From NCBI GenBank assembly GCA_051453625.1, contig JBOZIK010000001.1, positions 277,026,195 through 277,090,194 of the forward strand: a stretch of DNA of 64,000 nt, given 5' to 3'. Under the pieces are notes generated by a model that was not told the DNA's origin, ran no database searches, and saw only the letters and a program-made list of their open reading frames with translations. Of this stretch, positions 1-12,633 are shown in pieces; positions within the stretch are counted from its first letter, which is position 1, and each line of letters begins with the position of its first letter. Position numbers and translations under genes: made by a program. The stretch is from Welwitschia mirabilis (taxonomy: Eukaryota; Gnetophyta; Gnetopsida; Welwitschiales).

Positions 1-43
1 AAACCCCACTGCTCACGTCCCTTTAGCCCATGTATCGAATGCC

Positions 44-757
44 ATGGAAGGAGAGGGAACATTCAGTAAGTGTGCAGGCCTGTTCGTTTTGTTATCAGAG
101 GTTCTTGGATTTAGAAAATCCAGGATCGAAGCTGAGCTTTACAATGCTTCTAAAAATGGTGATACTAAAATTATCATGGGGAAGCTTAACGCCTCTTCCT
201 TCAATTATTTGCAGAAGACTCCTGGTGGTGATACCCTTCTCCACATTGCAGCGCGCAATGGCCATGAAGAAGTTATAAGTAACTTGCTTTGTGTTGTTAG
301 GGAAGGCATGGATGGGTTCCGAATTGCACCACTTTCTCTGGTTTATTGGGATCCACTAATGTTGTTGAGAGTCAGAAATGCGAATGGAAATACTCCACTA
401 CATGAGGTAGCCAAGGGAGGCAATGCCCAAATCAGAGAAACGATTTTGCGTGAAAAAAGCGCATGGCTACTGTTTCCAATAATCTTGGGAAAACTCTCTG
501 TTTTTAGCATGTCGGTCACTGGAGGCCGTGCGTGCATTGCTGAAGTGCGGCGGATCTGCGTTGGTGATCACACGAGGAAAGATAAAAAGGCATGTCTACA
601 CCCACATGAATAACATTGTGGATCATGAGGTGAAGAAAGACGAAGATATCCAGAGGGTGAGTTTGGTCACAGACTGATTTTGGCAACAGTGATGGTTCCG
701 TTGGTGACGCTTCTGGTGATACTGTTCAAGATGTGCCAAGAGAAAATACTCAGAGAC
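44..757 (+). pseudogene. Ankyrin-repeat transmembrane protein gene, 5' part (broken)
   Basis: The frame from ATG 44 encodes ankyrin repeats: residues about 31-58, 59-85 (GDTLLHIAARNGHEEVISNL) and 109-135 (NGNTPLHEVAKGG). A fourth repeat continues only after frame changes: VSNNLGKT is read from 472, then LFLACRSLEAVRALLKCGG from 501, with one base missing near 496 where TPLFLA is expected. That frame stops at TGA 675. A hydrophobic helix (LILATVMVPLVTLLVILFKM) follows in a third frame from about 677. Ankyrin repeats followed by C-terminal helices are typical of plant ACD6/ITN1-like membrane proteins; the exact family is inferred. The gene resumes after the LINE at 6483. At least three frame breaks make it a pseudogene unless some are introns or sequence errors. 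Confidence 0.75.
728..755 (+). repeat. Left target-site duplication of the LINE (imperfect)
   Basis: AAGATG, CCAAGA, ATACTC and GAG occur here in the same order as at 6483-6504. This copy has 2 and 4 extra bases between the blocks. It lies in the coding frame after the first membrane helix. The two copies bracket the LINE, as expected for target-primed reverse transcription, but the differences keep the call tentative. Confidence 0.55.
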
Positions 758-844
758 GGTCGGCGGACTGCGCGATGCTGGATAAGCTGAGTGTGATCCC
801 GCGCTGTCGCCATCCGCTCCTCACGCTCTAGGGTTTGAAAGAGT

Positions 845-2280
845 ATGGATTTGCCCGAGAAAAATGGACCGCCCACTGCGCAGAGAACGTGGGCAGAGAT
901 TGTGGCTCGAAATCGGAGTGCAGAGTCAGGTTTTAAACTGGATTTCGTGCCACAGCGATTTTCTTTCAGAGAAGTCGAGATTGACGAGAACGACTGGAAC
1001 TGAGGGAGGAGCCGGTTGGGAAAATACTCTGATGGGTTTCGTGTATGGTCTGAAACCGCCAATCCAGAGAGTCTAAAATTACATAAAAAACAGATGGGGA
1101 GTAAAGGATGAAGTATCAGCGTCTCTTCTTCAAAAAGGTATTTTTCTGTTCAAATGCTCGTCCAAAGAGAAGATGCTTATTATTTTACAGAAGGGCCCGT
1201 GGCCGTTTGACAGCAGACCTTTGATACTCACGCCATGGTCCCCTTCATCGCCATTGAAAACGGACAAGGTCTCTAAATTTCCGATTTGGTTGAAACTGCT
1301 GAACCTCAACCTGGATCTTCGGTCGGCGAGGGTTCTTTCCCGAATTGCTAGCGTTATTGGAAGGCCGATCTGCTCAGACGCGGTCACGGTGTCACAACAA
1401 AGGCTGAGCTATGCCCGGGTTTGTGTTGAGCTCACTCCAGAGTATGAACTGCCGACGGAAATCACCATTAAAGGACCTGGAGGCGCGGTTTTGCAACAGA
1501 GGATTGAGTACAAATGGACGCCTCCCAAATGCTTGTTTTGCATCTGCTTTGGGCACTCCACAGATCTATGCCCCAAAAAGAAGAAGTCAAAACAGATCTG
1601 GAAATCAGTGATGGCAAACCCTAGAGCAGATAGGTTTCCGCCAGAGACGGCTAGTGAGTTGCGGGAGGAGTGCACTCCCAGTTTCCCAGAGATCCCTGAA
1701 AACGCCTCCTTGCCCTCTCAGCCGCAGCAAAGAGAGGCACCGTTTTTAGTTGAGTTATCCTCAGCAGGCTCTTCTGTTGCCCCGTCTTGTGCTTTCCTGA
1801 TTGCGCTATCCGGCAGTAAAGCCCCAATGGAAGCGGAAGTCAGAGGAGCGGCGGTAGACAGGTATGGAGGAGGCCCGTGTTGGAGTCTCTCAAAATCCCA
1901 GGATGATGCTCTTGGAGGCAGTTCCTCTTGGGCGAGGGAAGATGCTACTCCTGATCGTGCTGCGTCCCTAATTTGCAGTCCCTCGTGTCCACCTCCGTGA
2001 CCAGCGGGAGGTGCCAACGACCCCTGTCATTCACAGCACCAAAACTATTGCTATACAGGCCGACGCTGTCCATCCCAAACTTCTAATGGAAGGTCAATCT
2101 CCTATCGTTTCTGCTCTTGTTCATAGCAATCTCGGTTGTATTACAATTCATATCACGCGAGTAGAAGCCCTCCATCAGAAATCTGCAGACCTTAAACCAA
2201 ACCCCACTCTACTAAGTAATCAAAAATCTAAAAGGGGCAGGGGCAAAGGGGGGACGAACATCTCTAAAACAGGTTCCTGA
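845..2280 (+). pseudogene. LINE ORF1: DUF4283 / CCHC nucleic-acid-binding protein
   Basis: ATG 845 begins MDLPEKNGPPTAQRTWAEIV and the frame runs to TGA 1001. The protein continues in another frame (GWENTLMGFVYGLKP), crosses TAA 1074-1076, then reads WGVKDEVSASLLQKGIFLFK and KGPWPFDSRPLILTPWSP, the DUF4283 signature, followed by LSYARVCVEL and YKWTPPKC. The knuckle CX2CX4HX4C (1530-1571) has all four ligands. The Pro/Ser-rich tail stops at 1998-2000, and the basic end (KSKRGRGKGG) lies in a third frame ending at 2280. The family coats LINE RNA. One frameshift near 1000, one nonsense codon and one late frame change are visible. Confidence 0.85.
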
Positions 2281-2282
2281 AA

Positions 2283-5200
2283 ATTGTTGCTTGGGATATT
2301 AGAGGTCTAAATGGCCCAGAAAAATAGATTTTTATTCGCTTCATTTCTTTTCATAATATTAGTATCCTCGTGCTTTTAGAAACCAAAGTCTAGATAAACA
2401 AAGTAGATCACATAGCATCCAACTGCATGCCTACTAACTCTTGGAATTTTGTCCATAACTTTACGAGCTCCTCGAATGGGAGGATTTTGATCTTGTGGAA
2501 CATGAAAGAAGTCCACTTATCTGTCATAACCTCATCGCTTCAAGCTATTCACTGTGATCTGATGTTTAATGATTCGCGTACCTGTTGTCAACAATTTTAA
2601 CCAAGTTGTCAACAAACCTTGGGCGGTGCTAGGAGATTTCAATTGTATCGCTCGCCCGGATGAAAAGCTTAATGGCTCTATAGTGATCCCCAAAGATGTA
2701 AAGGAAATCCAGAACATCTTTATGTTGACCCACCTCTCAGATTTAAGGTAGTGTGGCTGTTGTTTTACCTGGTTAGACAAGTAGAGCATCCATAAAAGGA
2801 TCCACTGTAAGCTGGATAGAGTGTTAGTTAACTCAGATTGGATAGATCCCATTCCACATTCGTTTGCTGAGTTTTCTCTGCTAGCCCTCTCTGATCACTC
2901 CCCAAGCGTCCTTACTATCTGCTCAAACTTCAAAGTTAACCCCCCATTCAGATTGTGTAATTTTTGGTGTGATGATAAAGAGTTCCTACTTTTTGTTCAA
3001 TCTTATTGGTATGCCACCCCCCTTGTAGCTCTTTGGCAGCTCTGCATAGGAAACTTCACCTTCTTAAGGCAGTCCTCAAAGCTAAATTTGCTACCAAAAC
3101 AAGACGTCTAGGACAACATATCTTCCTTAAGATCCAGAACATCCAGAAAAAGATAGATTTATTCCCCCAAAACTCTGATTTATGTCTCTGGGAAAAGGCA
3201 GCTATCGTAAATTATAAATCTCTCCTTCAATAGGAATATCAACTTAATAAGCAGCGAGCTAAAATAAGGTGGGCCTCTAAGGGGGACCTAAATTCTTCCT
3301 ACTTTCATGCTTGTATCAAACAAAGAAAGAATAGCTCAATGATCAATGCGATCTATGATGCAGAAGGAAACATATTGAGATATCAGAAGGATACAAACAA
3401 AAATTTTATATCATTCTTTCAGGAGCTCTTGGGTAAGGAGGCAAGGGTCTTTGACCTAGACATGTCTATTTTGGCTGAAGGCCCCTTAGTGTCTGACCAG
3501 CTCTGTATTCTGCTATGTAAACCACAATGACGAAATCAAAAATTCCTTTTTCTCAATTGGTAACGACAAGGCTCTTGGGCCTGATGGTTTCTCTGCAAAG
3601 TTTTTTAAATTAACTTGGAATATCATAGGCCAAGATGTCTGTAGAACAGTGTAGTACTTTTTCAGTGATTTCAGAATGCCTTGTAGTGTAAATTCCACAA
3701 CCATTGTCCTAATTCCTAAAACGTCTTCTCCAAATTTGGCCTCCAACTTTCGTCTGATAGCATGCTGCAATGTTTTCTATAAAGCCATTTCTATGATTAT
3801 TGCGAACAGGCTGGAGCATGTATTAGACGACATTATTACGGACAACAAAGGGGTGTTTATTCCCCATAGAAGTATTATTCATAATATTTTTCTTGTGCAG
3901 GAGCTGATACAACATTATTCTAGATAAAGAATAAGCCCTCATTGTGCCATCAAGATTGATCTCAGGAAGGCTTATGACTCTGTCTCCTGGCAGTTTTTAT
4001 TTAATCTATTAGAAAGAATAGGTTTTCCTTTCAAAGTGATAAATTGGATCAAAGCTTGTCTCCAATCCTTTCTTCTCAATCCTCATAAATGGGGGTATGG
4101 TAGGCTACTTCCNNNNNNNNNNNNNNNNNNNNNNNNNNNNNNNNNNNNNNNNNNNNNNNNNNNNNNNNNNNNGGAATATCTTTCTAGAGGGCTAAAGAAG
4201 TTGTCTCTCAATCCAAATTTTCGCTTCCACCCCAAATGTAACAAGGTACAAATCACTCATCTTTATTATGCTGATGACCTATTTGTGTTCTATAAAGCTG
4301 AAGCTAAATCCATTTTCTTGATGAAACAAGTGCTCGACCACTTTAAGATGGTCTCAGGCCTTAAGGCAAATTCGTCAAAAAGCCAAGCATTCTTTGGAGG
4401 TATCTCCCTAAGTGAAAAGATTAGATTTTTTCAATTACTGGCTTTCTTAGATGGGACCCTCCTAGTTAGATATCTGGGAGTCCCACTAAATTCAAAAAAA
4501 CTCTCTATTTCAGACTGTCTCCCCCTTATTCACAAGGTAATGGAAAGAATTAGATCATGAACTACAAAATTTTTATCATATGCAGGAAGATGTGTTCTAA
4601 TAAAAGCTGTGTTGTAGTCAATATCCACTTTCTGGTATAGAGTTTTTATCCTCCCAAATAAGATTCTGCATGAAATTAATGTGCTTTGTAGAAGATTTTT
4701 GTGGACAGGGAACACAAAGTAGTCAAAAAAAGGCCCTATAGCCTGGTGCAATCTAGTAAAACCAAAAAAAGCTACAGGATTGGGTTTTACAGACCTCATT
4801 TTGATGAATAAGGCCTTGATTATTACTCAGCTTTGGGATTTAGTGCTCAAGAATAATACTCTTTGGGTGAAATAGTACCATGAATTTTATTTCAAGGGTG
4901 TTAAACGTCTGGCAGTATCAGTTTAAATATAATACCTCCTAGATTATTAAAAAAATTCTAAAACTTCACCCTCTTCTTAGTGGCTGCGTTATACTATCTA
5001 TTGATTCTCTAGTTTGGAGGGCTACAGGTTCTCCTTTTACCATAGCTTCCGTCTGTCTCCATCTAAGCAGCTAACACCCTAAGTGGGACAGGTCTGAATT
5101 AGTCTAGAACCCGGTTTTTGCTCCCTAAATTTTCTTTTATATCTTGGCTTACCTGCAATAATAGGATGTTTACTAAAGATAAAGTCCTTAAGTTTGGGAT

Positions 5201-5486
5201 CCAAGCAAACCCTTTGTGTGCTTCCTGTGGTTTGGTTGACGAATCTAGAGATCACATCTTTTTCAATTGTCCTCCTTGTACCCTCCTTCTCAAAATTACT
5301 CTTAGCTTGGTTGGCCTCTCTCCTCCTCCCCTGTGGAAGGATTTGCTTAATTGGGTAAAGAGGAAATGCAGGTCAAGGAACTCTCAGCATAGCATTTTAA
5401 AGTTCCTCATAACAACATGCATATACCACATATGGAAAGCTAGAAATGAAAAATTTAGATATCCAAATCATCCAAATCACCAATGA
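2283..5486 (+). pseudogene. LINE ORF2: endonuclease-reverse transcriptase
   Basis: It begins just after ORF1 with IVAWDIRGLNGP, the start of the endonuclease domain; LLETKV, AVLGDFNCIARPDEK and SDHSPSV follow, giving the conserved Glu, Asp/Asn and His motifs. RT motifs follow: NDKALGPDGFSAKFF, IVLIPKTSSPNLASNFRLIA, IKIDLRKAYDSVSW and the catalytic YYADDLFVF (about 4266-4290). The zinc-like C-terminus (LCASCGL, DHIFFNCP) lies at about 5214-5275. The frame changes near 2550 and between about 4900 and 5118. In-frame stops at 4558, 4615, 4720 and 4873 stand where Trp, Gln, Trp and Trp are expected. The product would nick target DNA and copy the RNA; this copy cannot. Confidence 0.9.
4113..4172. 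other. Assembly gap (60 N) in LINE RT
   Basis: Sixty unknown bases, about 20 codons, fall between GYGRLL and EYLSRGLKKL. In L1 RT this spot holds the RQGDPLSP motif, so the gap length is about right for missing coding sequence. No repeated flank is seen. Confidence 0.95.
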
Positions 5487-6480
5487 AATTAAGCTTCAGC
5501 TTTCAATCAGATTGATGAAAATTCGTTTCCTAAAAGACTCCCAGAAGAATAGAGATTGGTGCCAAACAATGGGTATATCACCTATCCTAGTGGGCAGAGA
5601 TGGAATGTAACCTGCGGGTGGTCACGATAAGGCTGCGGTCTCTGCCTTCTCCTTCTGTGCAGTTAGCCTTGTCACTAATGTCATGGTTTCTCTCTAATAG
5701 GAATCTGCTATAAGCTTTGTTGTGCCTCTTTGGTATGGAGCTCCGCTAGATGTAAAATCTTTTTCGATATATGTTTCTTTGGTCGAGATTTATCTAAGCT
5801 ACAAGTCTAAATTATATAGTTGGGAGGTTTAGCAGAGTGTATTACATTGCTCCTTATTAGTAAGAATTTAGACTGTATTCCAAGATAAGAATTCAGATTT
5901 TTCCATGCTTTTTTTGTTGTCTATGCTGGGCAGTTTATGGCTCTGCTTTTTAAGGTTTCTAATATTTTCTCGGCCTATTCTGAGCATAGAGTCGGCATCT
6001 TTGCCACAACCGTCCAGGTGATCAACACCTCAGAGTGGCTTCATGCGGTGCACACAATGCTTCTTGGTTAGCTTGACTCACACAGCATACAGTAGAAAAG
6101 ATCTTTTTTTCCTATTTGTCACTGTCTAAGGGAAAGACAAGAAGCCTTCCACCATTTTAGCCTGTCAGCATAGTCATCTGTTGGACCGGCTTTATCTTAA
6201 GATGCTTTATTTTCTTTAGTTTTTAATTTTAATTTGTTTAATCCATGGGCCAGCATAGCAGATAATGACTGAAGGCACGGTGCCTCAGGGAGATTCAATG
6301 TCGGGTCAATTTTTGGCCTTATTTTATTTTGGTCTTATTTTTATTTTTGTTTTAGACCTAGCCCAGAAGTTTCTATGTACTAGCTAGTCTAGCTTGGTGT
6401 CTTCTCTTACCCTAGTTTTTGTATGTGTTGTGCTTTTAAAAGAATAAAAAATGAAAGTCCTCTAAATCTTCATTCAAAAA
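5487..6480 (+). other. LINE 3' untranslated region and A tail
   Basis: No coding pattern is seen. The stretch runs from the ORF2 stop to the short terminal A run that meets the right target duplication. AATAAA-like hexamers occur shortly before the end (near 6440). Assigned to the LINE because it lies between ORF2 and the duplicated target sequence. Confidence 0.7.
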
Positions 6481-6482
6481 AG

Positions 6483-6504
6483 AAGATGCCAAGAATACTC
6501 TGAG
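6483..6504 (+). repeat. Right target-site duplication of the LINE (imperfect)
   Basis: AAGATGCCAAGAATACTCTG plus AG follows the A tail and matches 728-755 apart from two short insertions in the left copy. Codons continue from here straight into the ankyrin-gene exon. Confidence 0.55.
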
Positions 6505-6730
6505 TCAAAAGAACTCCGTAAAGAAGATGGGAGGAGAGTGATAGAACCGTCGGCCGTTGGCCTTCACCTAGTTCTTCTTTTACTCAGTGTTTGTGCATTC
6601 TTTCTTTTGCTTGTGGCTATCGGCATGGGAATAACAATAATGGTGTTAAAGGCAGTTGTTCATCATGACACAACGACTAAGGAGCTCTATTATTGCACTG
6701 GTAATATGCAATTTTCTTTGTCCATGAAAG
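6483..6730 (+). pseudogene. Ankyrin-repeat transmembrane protein gene, 3' part of the split exon
   Basis: The frame through the right target duplication reads RCQEYSESKELRKEDGRRVI, then a long hydrophobic segment (LHLVLLLLSVCAFFLLLVA, then IGMGITIMVLKAVV) and a short polar tail. This suits the second half of a C-terminal membrane domain whose first helix is at about 677-735. AAAG then GTAAGT at 6727-6736 is a consensus plant splice donor, so the exon probably ends at 6730 with an intron following. Frame continuity across the LINE supports one original exon. No further exon is recognised in the window. Confidence 0.6.
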
Positions 6731-9700
6731 GTAAGTAGATCACATCATTTTGGTGGATGATGAACCTATGGGAACTTGAGGGTTTTTTGAGTTGGAAAAT
6801 TATGGTGGACCTAAAAAGTAATGTCATGATTTGCGTCCATGTGTCCAATCTTTTTAGTGTAGCACATATAGTTTCTATAGCATACATTTGCATTTAGTTT
6901 AATTCCCTGTTGTTTGTAATCTAAGCCTAATCTTTAACCATGCACTAAGTCGCTTATTAACTTTATCTTTATAATAAAATTGGATGAGAAAGGATGAAAT
7001 AAGAAGTATCTTTATTTGTCTTTTACATTCTAAAGAGTATTTTTTTAACTATGAACTTAGGACCCTCTTTAAAAAATTTCGTATTCCTTATCAATAAAAT
7101 ATTTATGAAATCAAGTTGTAAGCCATTGTCATTCCTCTCTAGCTATAGGAAAGTCCCAAAATGTGGATAAAAATGATTCTTCAATATGATAAAGATGACA
7201 AACTAGATTTTGAATACCTACATGCACCAACCAATGACATAATGGTAGCCCTTGTAAACAAAAAGACTACATAAAATATGCAATCCTTGGAGGAATGTAA
7301 ATCTTCCAAATTTTAGCACAAATCCTTTGCCATCCTTCTTAATCAACATTGAATTCCCAATAAGAAGGCAAACAAGTAGAGATGAAGACTTCCTAGAGTT
7401 GACATTCATAACCAACTTTGCAAGAATCATTGTAAAAATGCGTTGTAAAGGACCATTTTCCATTACTAAAAACATCTTCTATTATCACATTATTGCAAGT
7501 AGTCTAAATGCAATCTTGTTATATAATACATTTTGTAACCTTTAATTATGCAAACATTAAACATTTTAATCTCTAAATTATATGAAACTTCTTGGTATTT
7601 TAGTTTCAATATAAAACCCTTCTTTAATTAGAGACTTTATAGAAACTAATATTTAGTTTCATAATCAATGTTATTTATATTTTGCCTACTATTGAAAAAT
7701 ATGCATTATGCTCAATTTTGAATTTTATATGCTTATATGATATTCTAAGTAAATAATCTTGATATCTAGGTAGTTTTCATAGTTTTGATGTTTTTGATAA
7801 ATTTTATGATCAAAATAAACAAGCTATCCAAGTGTTAAAATCAAATAATTCCATTTATGCAAAAGAATTCAATTGACATTGTACAATTATTAAATTGAGG
7901 ATTTCATAAAAACGTAAAAACTAATAATGGCATATTAAATATTTATGTTACCCATTTATTCATGTGTCTCATCCAAGTCAAAATGTAAAATTTTCTGATA
8001 TAAGTAAATGATTAATGTAGTTGGTAATAAAGGTGGATAAAAAATTGAGTTTACTACATTCTATTATGTCATTTTATTTCTTATGCTATATATTAATGGA
8101 TTTGATCGATCATAAAATTAATGAGCATGTACATAAGCACATGCACTATTTGACTCTACCATCACTTTTATCCTTCTTGATAGTTGCAAAAGTACTTGGT
8201 TTATAAAGTATTTATTTTTCTTCTACATTAAAATTAGAAAAGTTTATCTCATTATGACACATGACATTTTTGAAATTGGTGCATAGAAGAAGATTTATTT
8301 CTTCAATGCATATTACATGTTGTTCAATACATGATTTTAAGTTGATTAAATATGGTTATAAGCTTATGAAGAATTCAGAAGGAACTAGCATGAGGAAATG
8401 ATATAGGTAGTTAACTTTGCTAATTAAAGTAAGAGTGTTATTCACCCTAGTTAGGTTCATGAATTATAATGTGATGACCTTTTGTCATTCATACATTAAT
8501 GTCACTTATTATTCAAGCTCAACCAACTTGTCACTAATCAATCTTATACAATTAAATGTAACCCATCTTACCCAATTCAATATGATCAATCCTATCCAAT
8601 TTAAGTATTTTTATTTTATCATTTTCCTATAAATAGATCCCTTCCCTTTGTTGAAATTAAATTTTTGAACTTTAGGAAAGTGAATGCTATAAAATTCTTT
8701 TCTCACTTGGAGCTTTAAGCTTAGAGTTTAATCAAATCTTCATCAAATAGGACACTTTAATCATTACTTCTCCAAGTAGGATCATCTATGTATTGTATTT
8801 CTATGTTATTTTTATTATTAAGGAAATTGTGGCATCATAAAAGCATGGCATAAGGAAATTGAATGAGATTATTATATTGTTTATTTATTTGATATTTTCC
8901 TTTTTGTTTGGCTTAAATCAATATGAGAGAGAAGTTTGAGGGATCTCTTTACATTCTTGGTTGATGGATATCCATATTTTGTTGTGCATTATTGGTTGAT
9001 TTTGAAAGTTGCTTTATGTATTATATATCCATTAGAATATCTTATAAGATTAACTAGCTTATTCTCAATGCCACTTACACTATGTAATCTTTCATATTAA
9101 TCCTATGGCTTATTGAATTGTCTACCTTTAGTTAATATTATGCATTTATTAAAGTAGAATTTTTATGAGTTGTAATTTGTTTATATATTTCATATGATAG
9201 TTGAATTAGGTATTTTTATTAAAGTTTATCAACTATAGTTTCTTGAAGTTTTATACAAATTTTTATATTCTTACTTAGATAAAATTCTTTTTCTTAAAAT
9301 TGATAGCACAAGTTAGGAAGACTATAACTGATTTAATATTTCATAGAATTTAATGATATTATTTTTAGGTCTATAATTCAATATATATTTTAAAAGTTCA
9401 ATAATAGTAATTTTTCATAAATTTAATAGTTTTTAAAAAATTATTTTATGTAAATAACTTTGAGAATAAAAAGAGAAAATAATAAGAATTAATTATAAAA
9501 ATTAATATTAAGTATTTTTCAAATAATAAATAATCTATATTTAGAGAATTAAATAATATTTTTAATAAATCTTAAATCATTTAAAAATTCAAAGTATTTC
9601 AAAAGTTATAATCTTTTTAGTGTAGTGTGGTTTACCAATAATTCTAAAAATTTAGATAGTTTTTATAGTTAATGTATGATCTTAGCAAATGTATTTATAG

Positions 9701-11339
9701 ATATCTAAATTTGATCAAATTAATTTCTAAAAGTTATGTGATAATTTTGGTTTAAAAAAACTATAAAAATTTACTTTTATTCTTATAAATAATCAATTAT
9801 TAATTTTTAATTACAACAATCCTTAAAAGGCTAGAAATTATCTAATCAAGTATAGAACATTTATTAATAAAATTATAAGATAAATTTAAGATTTTAAAAT
9901 GTATAATGACTAAGCCAATTTTATTTAATAGCATTTGTCTTAAGTTTTCTTAGATAGAGCATAATTTATGCCTTTCTTATTAAGGCTTTATTTTTAAATA
10001 GTAAGTGAAATATCATTTTATCATACTCTACATCTCGCTAATTTGTTTAGGGAATGTTGATCCCTAGAAAGAGTTTTATTAAACTGAGAGATAAAAGAAG
10101 TACATCAAAAAGGCATTAAGTGCCTTAAAAGATCAACATGTTACATCATGTGCCATAAGTGGATTAATTGATATGTAATTTATCACACGAAGGTTCTAAA
10201 AGTTACATGAAGAAATTAACCTCAAGTTGGATCTTATCTTTTCAAATGTGCATTTGAAAATAAACATTGCATAAAATATTTATCTTTTCTTCAATGAACA
10301 AAAAATGGATATGAAAAGAGACATTTCTCTTAAAAATTAGGTTGCACCTTCACTTCCAAATCTAATATAGGATAATAGGCTAAATAATATTCAATATAAA
10401 TTTGAAATAGTTATTGGTCTTAAGGAAAAGATCCAAATAATAGTAGACCTTTAGAAAGTTAAATATTAATAAGGACATTATGTGTCAAGATCTAAGTACT
10501 CTTAGTGAAAGGACGGTGCTGAAAAACATGAATAAAATCATCTATAGATCCACATTAAGGGAAAAGAGGATTCTAGATGCTAATATGCTAAAACAATATA
10601 TTAATGGCTAAATCCTAGTAAAGCAACTAGCAAAGAAAAATATCTAATATTAGGAAGTATAGAAAGCTACCAAGTATTTCAAATATGATCACTCAAAACT
10701 TCTTGAACTCTTGTTTATCTCACACTTTCTTATGTAATTAATAAGTGCTTTGAAATTATAAATAAATTAAAATGGAATGCATGGATTATATGGAAAGAAT
10801 ACACAGCCGATTTTCTAGAAAATCCCCTTAAAAATTGAATTTATAGTTTCATCTAAATAAATATGATAAGAAAGAAGATCACAAAGACTAAAGAAAAGAA
10901 TTCTCATGACAGATAAATTATTATAGAGATGATTAAAAGACTCCAAAGAAATTCATTTGCTCATAACTTAAAGATAATTAAGAGACATTACAACTTTTTA
11001 AAACTAATAAGTAGTGAGCCTTGAACTCGTAAGGGCAATACGAATTAAAGAAAGAGGCAGCCACTAAGGACAAAGGCTAGAAAGTAAATCTACTTGAATT
11101 TTAATATTGTTTTAATTAATAGATTCATGTAAAATTTTCCATACACTCTAAATGCTTTTAAAAACATGAGTCCTAGGAAGTGTAACCCTATGAGGTAGAA
11201 AATCCAATTAATAAAGTGGATACGCTTCTAAAAAGGTTTATGCCTTGGAAAATCGTATTTTAAACAGAGCTAATGAAGCTTACTAACAACATCTAAGAAG
11301 TTGAAATAAATAAATAAATCCCTTTGCAACTAAAGTGAG
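6731..11339. other. AT-rich non-coding DNA
   Basis: No convincing coding sequence. The first part would be intron if the splice donor at 6731 was used. Composition changes sharply from the LINE to strongly AT-rich. A TATA motif at 8628 is listed separately. The short open frames here have no recognisable domain. Confidence 0.6.
8628..8636 (+). promoter_or_regulatory. Possible TATA box (old LTR promoter?)
   Basis: TATAAATAG preceded by CC and followed by a pyrimidine-rich CCCTTCCC stretch, a layout common in plant LTR promoters. No matching LTR partner or TG/CA ends could be set, so the assignment is weak. Confidence 0.3.
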
Positions 11340-12460
11340 CCCTTGATTAAAAGAGTTTAAAAAAACACCTTGTTCTTTGGAAGAGTAGAAATTTCCTAAG
11401 CAACTTGACAACAACCTTGTTAATAATATTTAGAAGACCACATAAAATTTAAAAGTAATTTTTCTAATTTTTCATAGGCAGTGTAAGAAGCAGCCTAATA
11501 AATAGAGTAGTAAACATGAGTAGAAGTAGGAATTTATTTACAAACCAAATACTTACCTATGAAAGTGAGACATTTGGACTTCCAATTTTTTTAGATCTAG
11601 ACAAGAACTTAATCCCATAGAGATGAGGGATGATCTTGAAAACTAAAAGGAATTTTAAAAATCTTAATAATGTCATAATTATATGCTATTATCCACTCTT
11701 TTTTTAGAAGATGTTGATAATTACTAATGAAGCTATAAAATAAAGATCTATCTCAATTAATGGCATAATTAAAAAAGAGTAGACTCTATTCCACTTCAAA
11801 CAAAAGTTGATGAATGTCTTTAGCTATATTATGAACAAGAAAAATGAGTTATGTACAAAATGTATATTTAAAATATAATGACTCTAATTACATAGGATTA
11901 TTTGACTAATATAGTTATGAGAAAAATTGCATTAAAACTAATGGGAAAGGTAATTTTCTAACATAATAAATAAATAAGATATTATAAGACATCCTTGTCT
12001 CATAGAGTGATAAACAGAAAATGAGGAAGAAACTCCAAAATTCATAGCAATTCTATCATTAGAATTGGTGAACGAGTAAGATATCATATGTAAGAAATTT
12101 GCACCAACCTAAGCCTACCAATGAAATCCCATTTAATTTTGTCATAGACCTTAGCATAATTAAGTTTAATAAAAATAATATATTCTTAGCCTATTAAAGA
12201 GCTTCCTAAGGTAGTATCACATTTGTTAAAATATATCCACTAAAAGCAAAACTTGGTTTTTGAGGGAAGATAATGTATAGAAGAATTTCATTTGACAAAA
12301 AAGATAAGTGCTTAATTGAAATCTTATAAATTACATTGAGGAGTGTAATGGATCTCCAATTAGAAATATAATTCAATTCATATGATTTTCCTTGGTTTAG
12401 TTAAGTTTTTAAATATTCTTTATGAATAACCTCTTAAATAACCTCAAAAAGATTCCTACC
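11340..12460 (-). pseudogene. L1 LINE reverse transcriptase relic
   Basis: On the minus strand, from high to low coordinates, typical plant L1 RT stretches appear: ISNWRSITLLNVIYKI (about 12330-12370), GYILTNVILP, IIFIKLNYAKVYDKIKWDFI (about 12130-12190), then MRQGC near 12000. Further down, NWKSKCLTFIGKYLVCK and EKLEKLLLNFMWSS (about 11420-11600) match the region after the catalytic core. Frames change often and stops are many. No YADD box was found. It differs from the LINE at 758, being more AT-rich and more diverged. Ends are not defined. Confidence 0.75.
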
Positions 12461-12633
12461 AAGAAGATACAAATGATTCTTAAAAAAATTTAGCTTGAAA
12501 TCCATAATTGCTTAGAGCTTTTTTATTATTCATTATAAAGAAAGAATATTTTAATTCTAATAAAGAAATATTAGCTTCCAACATTTGAAATTTATGAAAT
12601 GTTCAAAAATTTTACACTTTAAACTTCATGTAT

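Larger units (their letters stand above)
758..6480 (+). mobile_element. L1-type LINE retrotransposon, near full length, degenerate
   Basis: The order is that of plant L1 elements: GC-rich 5' leader (758-844), ORF1 with DUF4283-like region and CCHC knuckle, ORF2 with AP-like endonuclease, reverse transcriptase and C-terminal zinc domain, a roughly 1 kb 3' UTR and a short A tail (AAAAAA, 6475-6480). It lies inside the ankyrin gene between direct repeats. ORF2 stop codons fall at expected Trp and Gln positions and there are a few frameshifts, so it is inactive. A 60-base N run removes the part of RT where RQGDPLSP normally lies. It is clearly more GC-rich than DNA to its right. Confidence 0.9.

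Noticed and set aside
30-278. Open frame starting at the first ATG
   Set aside because: It is out of frame with the ankyrin repeats and has no domain; it is a shadow of the frame from 44.
1409-2017. Minus-strand open frames opposite LINE ORF1
   Set aside because: They lie opposite conserved ORF1 codons (DUF4283 and CCHC) and have no motif of their own.
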